From positions 310,001 through 374,000 of the forward strand of contig CP140044.1 in the NCBI GenBank assembly GCA_039830045.1: a stretch of 64,000 nucleotides of DNA. Reading direction: 5' to 3'. Shown here in pieces: positions 9,205-18,991 of this stretch; position 1 is the stretch's first letter; each line of letters starts with the position of its first letter. The position numbers were made by a program, and so were the translations under genes. This stretch comes from Buchnera aphidicola (Floraphis choui) (lineage in GTDB: Bacteria; Pseudomonadota; Gammaproteobacteria; Enterobacterales; Enterobacteriaceae). The notes under the pieces are model-generated. The model saw nothing but the letters and a program-made list of their open reading frames with translations, was not told the DNA's origin and did no database searches.

Positions 9205-9948
9205 ATGAAAAATACTATATTAGAAAAAATTATAAATAAAAAATTAAACTCTGCAAAATTTGACGATTGTATTCCGAATGGATTGCAAATAGAAGGAATT
9301 CAAGAAATAAAAAAAATTATAACTGGAGTTACAGCATGTCAAGAATTATTAGACATTGCTGTCAAAAAAAAAGCACAAGCTATAATAGTACATCATGGAT
9401 ATTTTTGGAATAAAAGTGAAAGAGTTATAAAAGGAATACTTAAAAGTAGAGTAAAAACTATACTTGAAAATAATATTAATTTATATTGTTGGCATTTACC
9501 TCTTGATTATCACTATAAATTAGGAAATAACGCTCAAATAAAAGAAGCTCTAAATATCTGCTTAAAAGGATATATATTACCATTGGTACCTTGGGGGATC
9601 TTTAAACAAGACATTGCTTATAAAAAACTAATTAAAATTATATCAAAAAAATTTAATAGAATTCCTTTTCATTATAAACATAACGCACCTGAAATAATTA
9701 AAAAAGTTGCTTGGTGTAGTGGAAAAGGACAAAGTTTTATAAATTCTGTTTCTCAATTTGGAGTAGATGCATTTTTAACAGGTGAAGTATCAGAAGATAC
9801 TATTCATGTCGCTAAAGAAAAGAATTTTCATTTTTTTTCAATTGGACATCATGCTAGTGAACGTGGAGGAATAATAGCATTAACTAATTGGTTAAAAAAC
9901 ACAAGCAATTTAGATATCACTTTTATTGATGTTTATAATCCTATTTAA
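9205..9948 (+). CDS. ybgI: Nif3-like dinuclear metal-binding protein (YbgI)
   Basis: This is a member of the conserved Nif3/DUF34 family, 247 residues, the same length as E. coli YbgI. Family members bind two metal ions; the biochemical role is not settled, and a link to GTP cyclohydrolase I is only a database annotation. Metal-ligand motifs are visible: IIVHHGYFW in the N-terminal half (about 66-74), CWHLPLDYH, and GHHASERGG near the C terminus. The start fits NTILEKIINKKLNS, like E. coli NTELEQLINEKLNS. It is transcribed with phrB. Confidence 0.92.
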   Translation: MKNTILEKIINKKLNSAKFDDCIPNGLQIEGIQEIKKIITGVTACQELLDIAVKKKAQAIIVHHGYFWNKSERVIKGILKSRVKTILENNINLYCWHLPLDYHYKLGNNAQIKEALNICLKGYILPLVPWGIFKQDIAYKKLIKIISKKFNRIPFHYKHNAPEIIKKVAWCSGKGQSFINSVSQFGVDAFLTGEVSEDTIHVAKEKNFHFFSIGHHASERGGIIALTNWLKNTSNLDITFIDVYNPI

Positions 9949-10237
9949 TTTTGCGTATATTTTGATTGAATGTAATTTTTGCATATTTTAATATGATTTT
10001 ATAAAATTATTTAAATTTTAAAAAATTTAAAATAAGCATATTTAAAAAGTTTAATTAGAATTAAAATAATGATGTAAAATTACAATATTTTAATAATTTT
10101 AAAATTATTTTAAATAAAAGTTTAAGTTAATTAAAATTGATTTTTTATTATTTTTATGAAATATCTTTTTTTCTATCTAAAACATAAAGTTATATATTAA
10201 ATATTTCTTTATAATTATTTATCTATTAAGGAAAATT

Positions 10238-12997
10238 ATGAAAAAAGATGAATTTAAAAATAAATTAAATTTGTCGCTATTAATAAATACTGATATATAT
10301 TACTTAGATAATATGTATAAGCAATTTTTAAAAGATTCCCATTCTATAGATAAATCTTGGAGTGATTTTTTCAAAAAATATTTTAATGAAACAAATTTAA
10401 ATAATAAACCAAAAAAAAAGAATTTTATAATTTCTAAAAATAAGGAAAATATAAAAAATATAGCAGGTACTATAATTGACTTTTTTCGTAGAAATGGACA
10501 TAGATTTTCTAATTTAGACCCACTAAACCTAAAAAAAAATGAATCTTTTCCAACATTAGAATCATTTTTAAATGGAATAGATATCAAAAATATTGATATA
10601 CAATTTTTTTCACAGTTCTTAAATAATTCTTTTGATGCAATGACTTTAAAAGATTTGTATTATACTTTTCATAAAATATATTGTAAAAATATAGGATATG
10701 AATATATGCATATCAATTGTGAACGTGAAAAAAAATGGATTCAAAATTATATCGAACGTAACTATAGAAAGCATATATTTAATAAAGAAGAAAAGAAAGG
10801 TATCTTAAAAAATTTAATTGCAGCCGAAACGTTAGAAAAATATTTTGCTTCTAAATTTCCTGGTTCAAAACGTTTTTCTTTAGAAGGAGCTGAATCATTA
10901 ATACCTATGTTGCATGAAATTATCAATTACGTTACTAAGTTTAACATTAACAAAATAATATTAGGAATGTCTCATAGAGGTCGATTAAATGTACTAATTA
11001 ACGTTTTAGAAAAACCAATGAAAGATGTATTTAACGAATTTTCTGAAATAAGTAAAACAAGAAATTTGAGAAATGGAGACGTAAAATATCACATGGGTTT
11101 TAATAAAAGCAAATCAACTCAATTTGGAGTTGTTGATTTAGATTTGAAATTTAATCCTTCACATCTAGAAATTATTAATCCCGTAGTAGTAGGAGCTACT
11201 AGAGCTTATCAAGATAATATAAAAAAAGATAGTAAAAACAACGTTTTATCTTTAATACTTCATGGAGATGCAGCTATTTCTGGACAGGGAGTAGTTCAAG
11301 AAACGTTAAACATGTCTCAGGTTAGAGGATACAAAGTAAACGGAACTGTACATATAGTATTAAATAATCAAATTGGATTTACTACTTCTAATTTAAAAGA
11401 TTTAAGAAGTAGTATGTATTGTACTGATATTGCTAAAATGATTGAATCACCTATATTTCATGTTAACGCAGATAATCCAGAAGCAGTATTGTTTATAGTA
11501 AGGTTAGCTTTAAATTTTAAATATCATTTTAAAAAAGATATATTTATAGACTTTGTTTGCTATAGAAGACATGGACACAACGAAATAGATGATCCATTTG
11601 TAACTCAACCAATAATGTATTCAAAAATTAAAAATCATCTTACCATTTGTAATATTTATAATATAGAATTAATAAAAAAAAATGTAATTCATCACGATTA
11701 TTTAAATATTAATATTAAAAAATATAAAAAAATACTAGATATGCAATATTTAGAACACAAAGTTGATGTACAATTAGCAAAAAAAAATTTCTTTCATAAA
11801 AAACATTCTTCTATAATTTGTAATCAAGTTATCGAAAATATTTCTGAAAATAAATTAAAAGAACTAGCAAAAAAAATTAGTATTATTCCATCAAATATTG
11901 TTGTTCATCATAGAGTTTTAAAAATATACCAAGATAGATTAGATATGGCAAATGGAAAGAAATTTCTAGATTGGGGGGCTGCAGAAACATTGGCATATGC
12001 TTCATTATTAAATCAAGGTATTTCTTGTCGATTATCAGGGGAAGATGTGAGTAGAGGAACTTTTTCTCATAGGCATGCTATTATCTATGATCAAAAAAAT
12101 GGGGCGTCATATATTCCTTTACAAAATATAAATTCTAAACAAGGGAAATTTTATATTTGGGATTCAGTATTATCAGAAGAAGCAGCATTAGCTTTTGAAT
12201 ATGGATATTCTATTAGTAATAATAATACATTAACTATTTGGGAAGCCCAGTTTGGAGATTTTGCAAATGGGGCACAAATTGTTATTGATCAATTCATTTG
12301 TTCTAGTGAACAAAAATGGGGAGTTTCGTGCAATTTAGTAATGTTATTGCCTCATGGATATGAGGGCCAAGGACCAGAACATTCTTCTTCTCGATTAGAA
12401 AGATATCTCCAATTATCTGCTGAAAATAATATACAAATTTGTATACCTACAACTGCTGCTCAAATGTATCATGTATTACGAAGACAATCACTAAATATTG
12501 CGAAAAAACCTTTAATTGTTATAACGCCGAAATCTCTTTTGCGTTATCCGTTATCATCTTCACCTTTACAAGAATTTTCAAAAAATATTTTTCAAGAAAT
12601 TATCCACGAAATTGATAATATAAATACTAACATAATAACAAGAATTATTTTATGTTCTGGAAAAATATATTACGATTTATTATATCAAAGACGGATAAAT
12701 AAAAAAAATAACATAGCTATTTTTAGAATAGAACAATTATACCCGTTTCCTAGTAAGATGTTATTAAAAATATTAAAATCATACTCTCATGTTCGCGATT
12801 TTGTATGGTGTCAAGAAGAACCTCTCAATCAAGGTGCATGGACTTATAGTCAATATTATTTAAAAAAAATTTTATCTAAAAAATCTTCATTAAGTTATAT
12901 AGGTCGTTCTAAGTCTTCATCTACAGCTACTGGTTACATTGATATTCATAAAAAACAACAAAAACGATTAGTTTATGATGCTTTAAATATAAGTTAA
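10238..12997 (+). CDS. sucA: 2-oxoglutarate dehydrogenase E1 component
   Basis: This is the thiamine-diphosphate decarboxylase subunit of the 2-oxoglutarate dehydrogenase complex. It has 919 residues (E. coli 933). The start follows a good Shine-Dalgarno TAAGGAAA. Conserved blocks are LEGAESLIPMLHEII, GMSHRGRLNVLIN, the TPP motif region LHGDAAISGQGVVQETLN through LNNQIGFTTSN, SRGTFSHRHA, EAQFGDFANGAQIVIDQFI and LLPHGYEGQGPEHSSSR. The N-terminal E2-binding segment (FLKDSHSIDKSWSDFF) is kept. sucB follows after 14 bases. The sdh genes and sucCD that flank these in E. coli are absent, so the TCA cycle is not complete here. Confidence 0.98.
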   Translation: MKKDEFKNKLNLSLLINTDIYYLDNMYKQFLKDSHSIDKSWSDFFKKYFNETNLNNKPKKKNFIISKNKENIKNIAGTIIDFFRRNGHRFSNLDPLNLKKNESFPTLESFLNGIDIKNIDIQFFSQFLNNSFDAMTLKDLYYTFHKIYCKNIGYEYMHINCEREKKWIQNYIERNYRKHIFNKEEKKGILKNLIAAETLEKYFASKFPGSKRFSLEGAESLIPMLHEIINYVTKFNINKIILGMSHRGRLNVLINVLEKPMKDVFNEFSEISKTRNLRNGDVKYHMGFNKSKSTQFGVVDLDLKFNPSHLEIINPVVVGATRAYQDNIKKDSKNNVLSLILHGDAAISGQGVVQETLNMSQVRGYKVNGTVHIVLNNQIGFTTSNLKDLRSSMYCTDIAKMIESPIFHVNADNPEAVLFIVRLALNFKYHFKKDIFIDFVCYRRHGHNEIDDPFVTQPIMYSKIKNHLTICNIYNIELIKKNVIHHDYLNINIKKYKKILDMQYLEHKVDVQLAKKNFFHKKHSSIICNQVIENISENKLKELAKKISIIPSNIVVHHRVLKIYQDRLDMANGKKFLDWGAAETLAYASLLNQGISCRLSGEDVSRGTFSHRHAIIYDQKNGASYIPLQNINSKQGKFYIWDSVLSEEAALAFEYGYSISNNNTLTIWEAQFGDFANGAQIVIDQFICSSEQKWGVSCNLVMLLPHGYEGQGPEHSSSRLERYLQLSAENNIQICIPTTAAQMYHVLRRQSLNIAKKPLIVITPKSLLRYPLSSSPLQEFSKNIFQEIIHEIDNINTNIITRIILCSGKIYYDLLYQRRINKKNNIAIFRIEQLYPFPSKMLLKILKSYSHVRDFVWCQEEPLNQGAWTYSQYYLKKILSKKSSLSYIGRSKSSSTATGYIDIHKKQQKRLVYDALNIS

Positions 12998-13011
12998 CAT
13001 AAGAGATAATA

Positions 13012-14229
13012 ATGAATATAGAAAATATTCTTGTTCCTAGTCTTCCTGAATCAGTTACTGAAGCTACAATTATAACTTGGCATAAAAAACCTGGTGATGT
13101 TTTAAAAGAAGACGATATCTTAGTAGATATTGAAACTGATAAAATAGTTTTAGAAATACCATCTTTGTGTAACGGAACATTAGGTAACATTATTGCGAAT
13201 CAAGGACAAAAAGTATTTTCAGGACAAATTATAGGAACAATAGTAAAATCAAATATTAAAAATAATTTATCAATCAACAATTTAAAAAAAGCTGAGAACA
13301 TTAAGGACAATAAAGAATTAACTTTATCTAAAAAACATCTAAGTCCTATGGTAAGACGATTAATATCTATATATAATTTAAAAGATATTTATATTAAAGG
13401 TACCGGCATAAAAGATCGTATTACACGTGAAGATATAATGAAACATGTTAATAAAAGTACTATAAAAACTGATATGAATAACACGTGTAATAATGAATAT
13501 CAAAAAAAGTCAAATATAAAAAATTGTAGTAGAAATATTAATCGTGTAAAAATGTCTGAATTAAGAAAAAAAATTTCTGAAAGATTATTAGAAACGAAAA
13601 ATAATTCGGCTTCATTGACTACTTTTAATGAAGTAAATATGGAATCTATTTTAAATTTAAGAAAAAAATATGGAGATTTATTTACAAAAAAATATAATAT
13701 TAAATTAGGTTTAATGTCTTTTTATGTAAAAGCAGTAATAGAAGCACTTAAAAACTTTCCTGAAATTAATGCTTCAATCGATCAAGACGATATTATTTAC
13801 TATAAATATTTTGATATTAATATTGCTATTTCTACTCCTCGGGGATTAGTTGCACCTGTATTAAGGAATGTAGATTTAATGAGCATGTCAGAAATTGAGC
13901 AAGAAATTCAAATGCTTTCTATGAAAGCAAGAAATTCTAAACTAACTATTGACCATTTAAAAGGAGGAAATTTTACCATTACTAATGGTGGAATTTTTGG
14001 ATCTTTATTTTCTACTCCGTTAATAAACCCTCCTCAATCAGCCATCTTAGGAATGCATTCCATTAAAGAAAGACCTATGGTCGTAGATAATAATATTAAA
14101 ATACTTCCTATGATGTATTTAGCACTAACATATGATCATCGTTTAATAGATGGAAAAGAATCAGTAGGGTTTTTAATGAAAATAAAAGAATTATTAGAAG
14201 ATTTCAATCGAATTATATTAGGTATATAA
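13012..14229 (+). CDS. sucB: Dihydrolipoyl succinyltransferase, E2 of 2-oxoglutarate dehydrogenase
   Basis: This is the core acyltransferase of the 2-oxoglutarate dehydrogenase complex, 405 residues as in E. coli. Domains in order: a lipoyl domain (1-80) with the lipoylated Lys in VDIETDKIVLEIPS near residue 43; a linker; the peripheral-subunit-binding domain (about 106-145, SPMVRRLISIYN and GTGIKDRITREDI); and the catalytic domain ending in TYDHRLIDGKESVGFL with the active-site His and Asp. It is translated with sucA. E3 (lpdA) is not in this window. Confidence 0.98.
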   Translation: MNIENILVPSLPESVTEATIITWHKKPGDVLKEDDILVDIETDKIVLEIPSLCNGTLGNIIANQGQKVFSGQIIGTIVKSNIKNNLSINNLKKAENIKDNKELTLSKKHLSPMVRRLISIYNLKDIYIKGTGIKDRITREDIMKHVNKSTIKTDMNNTCNNEYQKKSNIKNCSRNINRVKMSELRKKISERLLETKNNSASLTTFNEVNMESILNLRKKYGDLFTKKYNIKLGLMSFYVKAVIEALKNFPEINASIDQDDIIYYKYFDINIAISTPRGLVAPVLRNVDLMSMSEIEQEIQMLSMKARNSKLTIDHLKGGNFTITNGGIFGSLFSTPLINPPQSAILGMHSIKERPMVVDNNIKILPMMYLALTYDHRLIDGKESVGFLMKIKELLEDFNRIILGI

Positions 14230-14262
14230 CTTATATAATATTTTATTAAGTATAAAAATCTT

Positions 14263-14290
14263 TTGGTGCTATGATAAATCTTAGCACCAA
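14263..14290. terminator. Bidirectional terminator hairpin, sucB / pal
   Basis: A perfect 9-bp inverted repeat (TTGGTGCTA / TAGCACCAA) with a 10-base loop. It is unusually GC-containing for this spacer and lies between the convergent ends of sucB and pal, 33 and 18 bases from their stops. It fits an intrinsic terminator usable in both directions, though no long U tract follows. Confidence 0.75.
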
Positions 14291-14308
14291 TATTATACTA
14301 CATTATAA

Positions 14309-14803
14309 CTAATATACTACAATTGCTCGTCGATTTTTTGAATAAATATCTTCTTTATCACCAATTTCAGCTGGCTTGTCTGAACCATAAGATATTATAG
14401 AAATTTGTTTAGATGGTATTCCTTTACTTTCCAAGTACAACTTTACCGATTCAGCACGGCGTTTACCTAGTTCAATGTTATATTTTTCTGATCCTCTTTT
14501 ATCTGTATGTCCCTCAATAATAATATTAATATTAGGATTATTATATAAAAATTTAGCAATTTTATTTAATATTTTAGAAAATTTTGCGTTAATAATAGAC
14601 TTATTAAAATTAAAATAAATAGTATTATCTTTTTTTAATTCGTCTATTTGTTTAGGAGTATCTACATTAACTGGAATATCTATACTTGAACTATTTTGAT
14701 CAGAAATAACTTTTTCCAATGTATCTTTTTGAAAGCTACATGAATACATTGCTATCATTGGAAAAATAATGGTAATAATTTTTAATATTTTATTTAATTT
14801 CAT
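14309..14803 (-). CDS. pal: Peptidoglycan-associated lipoprotein Pal
   Basis: This is an outer-membrane lipoprotein that binds peptidoglycan and links the envelope layers; in free-living relatives it works with Tol proteins. The lipoprotein signal KLNKILKIITIIFPMIAMYSC ends at Cys22, the likely lipidation site. The OmpA-like domain (about 60-164) has FNFNKSIINAKF, IIIEGHTDKRGSEKYN, LGKRRAESVKLYL, ISIISYGSDKPA and the terminal NRRAIVVY. Its 164 residues compare with 173 in E. coli. It needs the Lol pathway for delivery, which makes the damage to lolD and lolA relevant. The tol genes are not in this window. Confidence 0.95.
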   Translation of the reverse strand: MKLNKILKIITIIFPMIAMYSCSFQKDTLEKVISDQNSSSIDIPVNVDTPKQIDELKKDNTIYFNFNKSIINAKFSKILNKIAKFLYNNPNINIIIEGHTDKRGSEKYNIELGKRRAESVKLYLESKGIPSKQISIISYGSDKPAEIGDKEDIYSKNRRAIVVY

Positions 14804-15469
14804 TCATAATTCCTATAATTTAACTTTTTAAAATGTCATTATTTTGTAATTTTATATTTTACATCTAAATATTTAATATTAGTATAATAAAATAAATATT
14901 TTTAAAAGTATTATGATATAACATTCAATATTAACATTAATTGTAAATAATAGTTATTATATTAACAGTAAAACAGTAGTAGAAAAAATAATATGCTCTT
15001 TATTTATTAAATTAAAATTGTTCCAAATTTAATTAATGTATTATAGATTTCGTATATAAAATAAATTTTATTTTTTAGTTATACTATGTTTATTTATATA
15101 AATATATTGAATTTAAATGTTCAATATATTTATATAAATAATAATACTTTTTTCTATTTTTTAAAAGTTATCTTTTAATAATTAAAAGAGAAATAAGAAA
15201 TTTTCGAACTAGTATGTAACAAATAATTTAATTTTAAATAAATATAAAATATTAATAGATCAAACAAGATGCAACTATGTTTATATAGCAAATATATATA
15301 AATTTTAAAAATATATTAAAAGTTTTAAATTCATTACTAAAAATAAAAAATTATTTCAAAAACATAAGAGCTATTTTATAATGTAAAACTAATAAAATAT
15401 TTTTTCTTAAATATTTTAAAAATAAAACAGAAATTAACCAAAACATACAATTTATAAGGTTATAATATT
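14804..15469. other. AT-rich divergent spacer, pal / gpmA
   Basis: A 666-base spacer between divergent genes. In E. coli the pal-gpmA interval holds tRNA genes, nadA, pnuC and aroG; none is readable here, so this is probably a scar of lost genes plus two promoters. The only clear structure is the long hairpin at 15090-15141, listed separately. Confidence 0.5.
15090..15141. repeat. 21-bp perfect inverted repeat (hairpin/cruciform)
   Basis: The arm at 15090-15110 is the exact reverse complement of 15121-15141, with a 10-base centre (ATTTAAATGT). The arms are nearly all A/T but have no mismatch over 21 bp, which is long even for this composition. It lies about 330 bases upstream of gpmA and 290 from pal, between their divergent starts, so it is not placed as a terminator for either gene. 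Confidence 0.7.
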
Positions 15470-16162
15470 ATGACAATACATAAATTAGTTTTAATGAGAC
15501 ATGGTGAAAGTGAGTGGAATAAATTAAATAAATTTACTGGATGGATAGACATAGATCTATCTGAAACAGGTATTATTGAAGCAATAAAGTGTGCTAAATT
15601 ATTAAAATTAAAAGGATTTAGTTTTAATTATGCATATGCTTCTATTCTAAAAAGATCCATACATACTTTATGGACTATAATAAGACATTTAAATCAATCT
15701 TGGATTCCAGTAAAAAAATCTTGGCATTTAAATGAACGTCATTATGGAGCATTACAAGGATTAAACAAAAATGATGTAATTAAAAAGTATGGAGAACTAC
15801 AAGTTCAGCAATGGAGAAGAGGGTTTAATATTTCTCCTCCAAAAATAAGCTCATCAGAAAGAAAAATTTTAACTTTAGATCCTAAATATTCCACTGTTAA
15901 TCCTGATAAAATTCCATTTTCTGAAAGTTTAAAATCTACTTCTAAGAGAGTTATCCCTTTTTGGAAAACAGTTATTTTCCCCAATTTAAAAGAAAAAAAT
16001 AAAATTATTATTGTAGCTCATGGAAATTCTCTTCGTGCTTTAATGAAATATTTAAGCAATATGAGCGATGAAGATATTATGAATTTAGATATTGTTACTG
16101 GAACTCCTATAGTATATGAATTTAATAATTATTTTGAACCTATAAAGTATTACTACTTATAA
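15470..16162 (+). CDS. gpmA: 2,3-bisphosphoglycerate-dependent phosphoglycerate mutase
   Basis: This enzyme interconverts 3- and 2-phosphoglycerate in glycolysis using a phosphohistidine. The catalytic loop LMRHGESEWNK (8-18) carries the nucleophilic His; further motifs are LNERHYGALQGLNK, QWRRGFNISPP, ESLKSTSKRVIPFW and AHGNSLRAL with the second active-site His. It ends at KYYYL, so it lacks the last 20 or so residues of E. coli GpmA (230 against 250), a flexible tail. A Shine-Dalgarno-like AAGG precedes the ATG. Confidence 0.97.
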   Translation: MTIHKLVLMRHGESEWNKLNKFTGWIDIDLSETGIIEAIKCAKLLKLKGFSFNYAYASILKRSIHTLWTIIRHLNQSWIPVKKSWHLNERHYGALQGLNKNDVIKKYGELQVQQWRRGFNISPPKISSSERKILTLDPKYSTVNPDKIPFSESLKSTSKRVIPFWKTVIFPNLKEKNKIIIVAHGNSLRALMKYLSNMSDEDIMNLDIVTGTPIVYEFNNYFEPIKYYYL

Positions 16163-16332
16163 TTTTTTATAATTAATTGTCATAAAGCGCATATCAAAAC
16201 TATATCTTTAATAATAAGTTAAAAATTTTTGTAAACATTTATATGCTAATTACAGAATATTTATTATTCAATATTATTCAGATTTTATGTATTGATATGT
16301 ATACTTATAAAGTGATTATTTTAGAGAACTAC

Positions 16333-17295
16333 ATGATTAAAAAAATTGGTGTACTAACTAGTGGAGGTGATTCTCCGGGAATGAATGCAGCAATTAGAGG
16401 AGTAGTAAGAACTGCATTGAGTAAAAATTTAGAAATATTTGGAATATACGATGGGTATCTTGGACTTTATGAAAATAGAATGATTACTTTAGACAGATAT
16501 AGTGTTTCTGATATAATTAATAGAGGAGGTACTTTTCTCGGATCTGCTCGTTTTCCTGATTTTTTAAAAAAGGACATACGATTAGTAGCTATTCAAAATA
16601 TGAAAAAACGTAACATAGACGTTTTAGTCGTCATTGGTGGAGATGGTTCATATATAGGTGCAAAAAAGTTAACAGAAATGGGATTTCCTTGTATTAGTAT
16701 ACCTGGAACCATAGATAATGATGTAGCAGGAACTGATTATACAATAGGATATTTTACAGCGTTAGAAACAGTAGTAGAAGCAATTGATAGATTAAGAGAC
16801 ACATCTTCTTCTCATCAAAGAATTTCTATAGTAGAAGTTATGGGGCGAAACTGTGGAGATTTAACATTAGCTGCAGCTATAGCGGGGGGATGTGAATTTA
16901 TAGTATTACCTGAAATTAATTATATAGAAGAAGAATTGATAAAAGAAATAAAAGCTGGAATAAAAAAAGGTAAAAAACATGCAATAGTAGCTATTACTGA
17001 ATATATTTGTGATGTTGAAAAGTTAGCAAAACATATTCAACGTGAAACTAAAAGGGAAACACGAGCAACAATTTTAGGTCATATACAAAGAGGAGGAGCA
17101 CCAGTAGTATTTGATCGGATTTTAGCTTCTAGAATGGGAGAATATGCTGTAGAACTATTATTACAAGGATACCAAGGTCGATGTATTGGAATTAGAAATG
17201 AAAAAATGGTAAATCATGATATTACCGATGCTCTTAAAAATATGAAAAGACCGTTTAAATTTGACTGGTTAATTACTGCAAAAAAATTATATTAA
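16333..17295 (+). CDS. pfkA: 6-phosphofructokinase I
   Basis: This is the ATP-dependent kinase of the committed step of glycolysis, producing fructose-1,6-bisphosphate. The start at 16333 gives MIKKIGVLTSGGDSPGMNAA and 320 residues, exactly the E. coli length; the frame stays open upstream to 16243, but that part is not PfkA-like. Key motifs are the ATP loop GGDS, GGDGSY, PGTIDND with the catalytic Asp, DTSSSHQRISIVEVMGR and the effector-site segment RGGAPVVFDRIL. No damage is seen. Confidence 0.98.
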   Translation: MIKKIGVLTSGGDSPGMNAAIRGVVRTALSKNLEIFGIYDGYLGLYENRMITLDRYSVSDIINRGGTFLGSARFPDFLKKDIRLVAIQNMKKRNIDVLVVIGGDGSYIGAKKLTEMGFPCISIPGTIDNDVAGTDYTIGYFTALETVVEAIDRLRDTSSSHQRISIVEVMGRNCGDLTLAAAIAGGCEFIVLPEINYIEEELIKEIKAGIKKGKKHAIVAITEYICDVEKLAKHIQRETKRETRATILGHIQRGGAPVVFDRILASRMGEYAVELLLQGYQGRCIGIRNEKMVNHDITDALKNMKRPFKFDWLITAKKLY

Positions 17296-17386
17296 TGATG
17301 CTAATTACAATTTATAATATATATCTTTTAATTTTCAATATAATCAAATTAATTTTTATTTAATCCTATACCAAAGGAATTTTAAA

Positions 17387-18196
17387 ATGAGTAATGTAAA
17401 AAAAAGAATTATATTACTATTTCAATGCATTTCTGAATTACTTGGTACAGGATTAATAGCATTTTTTAGTTCAAGTTACACAGCATATTCAAAATTAATA
17501 TATAACTTTGACAATGTATTAGGATTTAGTTTTATATTAGGTTTGAGCACTTGTATAGCAATATATATTAGTTTATCTATGTCCGAAGCGCATTTAAATC
17601 CAATCGTAACTTTATCATTTTTTTTACTTTCTAAATTTAATCATAAAAAAGTAATACCTTATATTATATCTCAAATATTTGGATCTTTTTTTTCTTCAGT
17701 TATAACTTATAAACTATATTACGACTTATTGACAAATTTTGAAAAACATAATAGAATTTTAAGAGGCAGTTTAGAAAGTCTTAATTTAGCTTCTATTTTT
17801 TCTTTTTTTCCAAACAAAAATTTAGATGTACTAGAAATATTTTTATTAGAAATATTTGTTACTTTTATATTTATATTTATAATTATTATTTTAAATGATA
17901 ATGAAAAACTGTTTTCTTTTAAAATTGCTACTTATTCTCCAATATTAATTGGTATATTAATATTTTTAATAAATATTATTATTTCTCCATTAACTAATTT
18001 TACATTAAATCCTGCACATGATATTGGATCACACATATTCATTTATTTATCAGGATGGGAAAAGATAGCGTTTACAAGAGGGGAAAGTGTGATTTACTTT
18101 GTCATACCTATATTAGGAACAATTTTAGGCTCCATTATGTCTGTTTACTTTTATAAATATATTAAAATTAAGTTTTATAGACATAAAATAAAATAA
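17387..18196 (+). CDS. glpF: Glycerol/small-solute facilitator (GlpF-type aquaglyceroporin)
   Basis: This is an inner-membrane MIP-family channel of 269 residues with six membrane segments and two half-helices. It clearly aligns with E. coli GlpF (SELLGTGLIAFF at the start, RGSLESLNLASIFSFFPN in the middle loop, LSGWEKIAF near the end). Two features are unusual: the first NPA box is HLNPI (about 70-74), and the second is LNPAHD (about 207-212), replacing the selectivity-filter Arg of GlpF by His; the Trp48 position also aligns with Leu. Substrate range may therefore differ. glpK and glpD are not nearby. It converges with tpiA with 11 bases between. Confidence 0.93.
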   Translation: MSNVKKRIILLFQCISELLGTGLIAFFSSSYTAYSKLIYNFDNVLGFSFILGLSTCIAIYISLSMSEAHLNPIVTLSFFLLSKFNHKKVIPYIISQIFGSFFSSVITYKLYYDLLTNFEKHNRILRGSLESLNLASIFSFFPNKNLDVLEIFLLEIFVTFIFIFIIIILNDNEKLFSFKIATYSPILIGILIFLINIIISPLTNFTLNPAHDIGSHIFIYLSGWEKIAFTRGESVIYFVIPILGTILGSIMSVYFYKYIKIKFYRHKIK

Positions 18197-18207
18197 AAAG
18201 ATAAATA

Positions 18208-18972
18208 TTATTTTTCAAAAGATAAAATATTTAATATTTTAAAAAAATTATCAAAATCTAATGAAGCCGATCCTATTAAAAACCCATCAATTTCAACTAT
18301 TTTACATAAATCTTTAATATTTGTCTGATTTACAGATCCTCCATATTGGATATAAAATAATTTCTTATTTGTAGCTTGTCTTTTTAAAATGTAGTTTTTT
18401 ATGAAATTACATATATCCTCTATAAAATTAAGAGATGGAATTTTTCCTGATCCAATAGCCCAAATTGGTTCATAAGCTATTATTGTATTGAAAAACGCTT
18501 GTTCTCCTAATGAATCAAAAATAGTATCTATTTGATGTTGACATATTTGTTTAGTCATACCAGAATTATAATCGTTTTCTGTTTCTCCAATACATAGTAT
18601 TGGGATCAATTGAAAATCTTTAACTATTTTAAACTTTTTTGCAACTATAATATTATTTTCTTTATGATGCAATCTTCTTTCAGAATGCCCAATGATAACA
18701 TATTTTACATTAACATCATTTAACATGCTAACTGAAATTTCTCCGGTAAATGCCCCATTTAAATGTAGATCAACATTTTGCGCTCCTATCATAATTTTTG
18801 TATTCATGACGATTTTATACGCTGGGTATAAATATACAAAAGGAGGTACAATAATTAACTTTATTAAAATTTTTTTTTCACGTACAAAATTAGTTATGGG
18901 TTTTAATAAGTTATGGAGTAATTTTATACTTCCATTTAGTTTCCAATTAGCTACAATAATTTTTTTTTGCAT
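18208..18972 (-). CDS. tpiA: Triosephosphate isomerase
   Basis: This enzyme interconverts dihydroxyacetone phosphate and glyceraldehyde-3-phosphate. The 254-residue TIM barrel has catalytic Lys in VANWKLNGS (7-15), GAQNVDL, the electrophilic His in YVIIGHSERR, the catalytic Glu in AYEPIWAIGSGK (loop 6) and the phosphate-binding QYGGSVNQTN. The usual second glycine pair GGAS reads GSAS here, a mild change at a phosphate-contact loop. It lies downstream of rpsA on the same strand, with a 14-bp hairpin in its 5' region. Confidence 0.97.
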   Translation of the reverse strand: MQKKIIVANWKLNGSIKLLHNLLKPITNFVREKKILIKLIIVPPFVYLYPAYKIVMNTKIMIGAQNVDLHLNGAFTGEISVSMLNDVNVKYVIIGHSERRLHHKENNIIVAKKFKIVKDFQLIPILCIGETENDYNSGMTKQICQHQIDTIFDSLGEQAFFNTIIAYEPIWAIGSGKIPSLNFIEDICNFIKNYILKRQATNKKLFYIQYGGSVNQTNIKDLCKIVEIDGFLIGSASLDFDNFFKILNILSFEK

Positions 18973-18991
18973 TGTTAAATCTCAAAAATTT

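Noticed and set aside
12927..13190. Minus-strand ORF of 87 codons across the sucA/sucB junction
   Set aside because: Antisense to two highly conserved genes; composition is a mirror of their codons.
16243..16332. N-terminal extension of pfkA
   Set aside because: The open frame continues upstream but PfkA homology begins exactly at MIKKIGVLTSGG (16333), giving the normal 320 residues.
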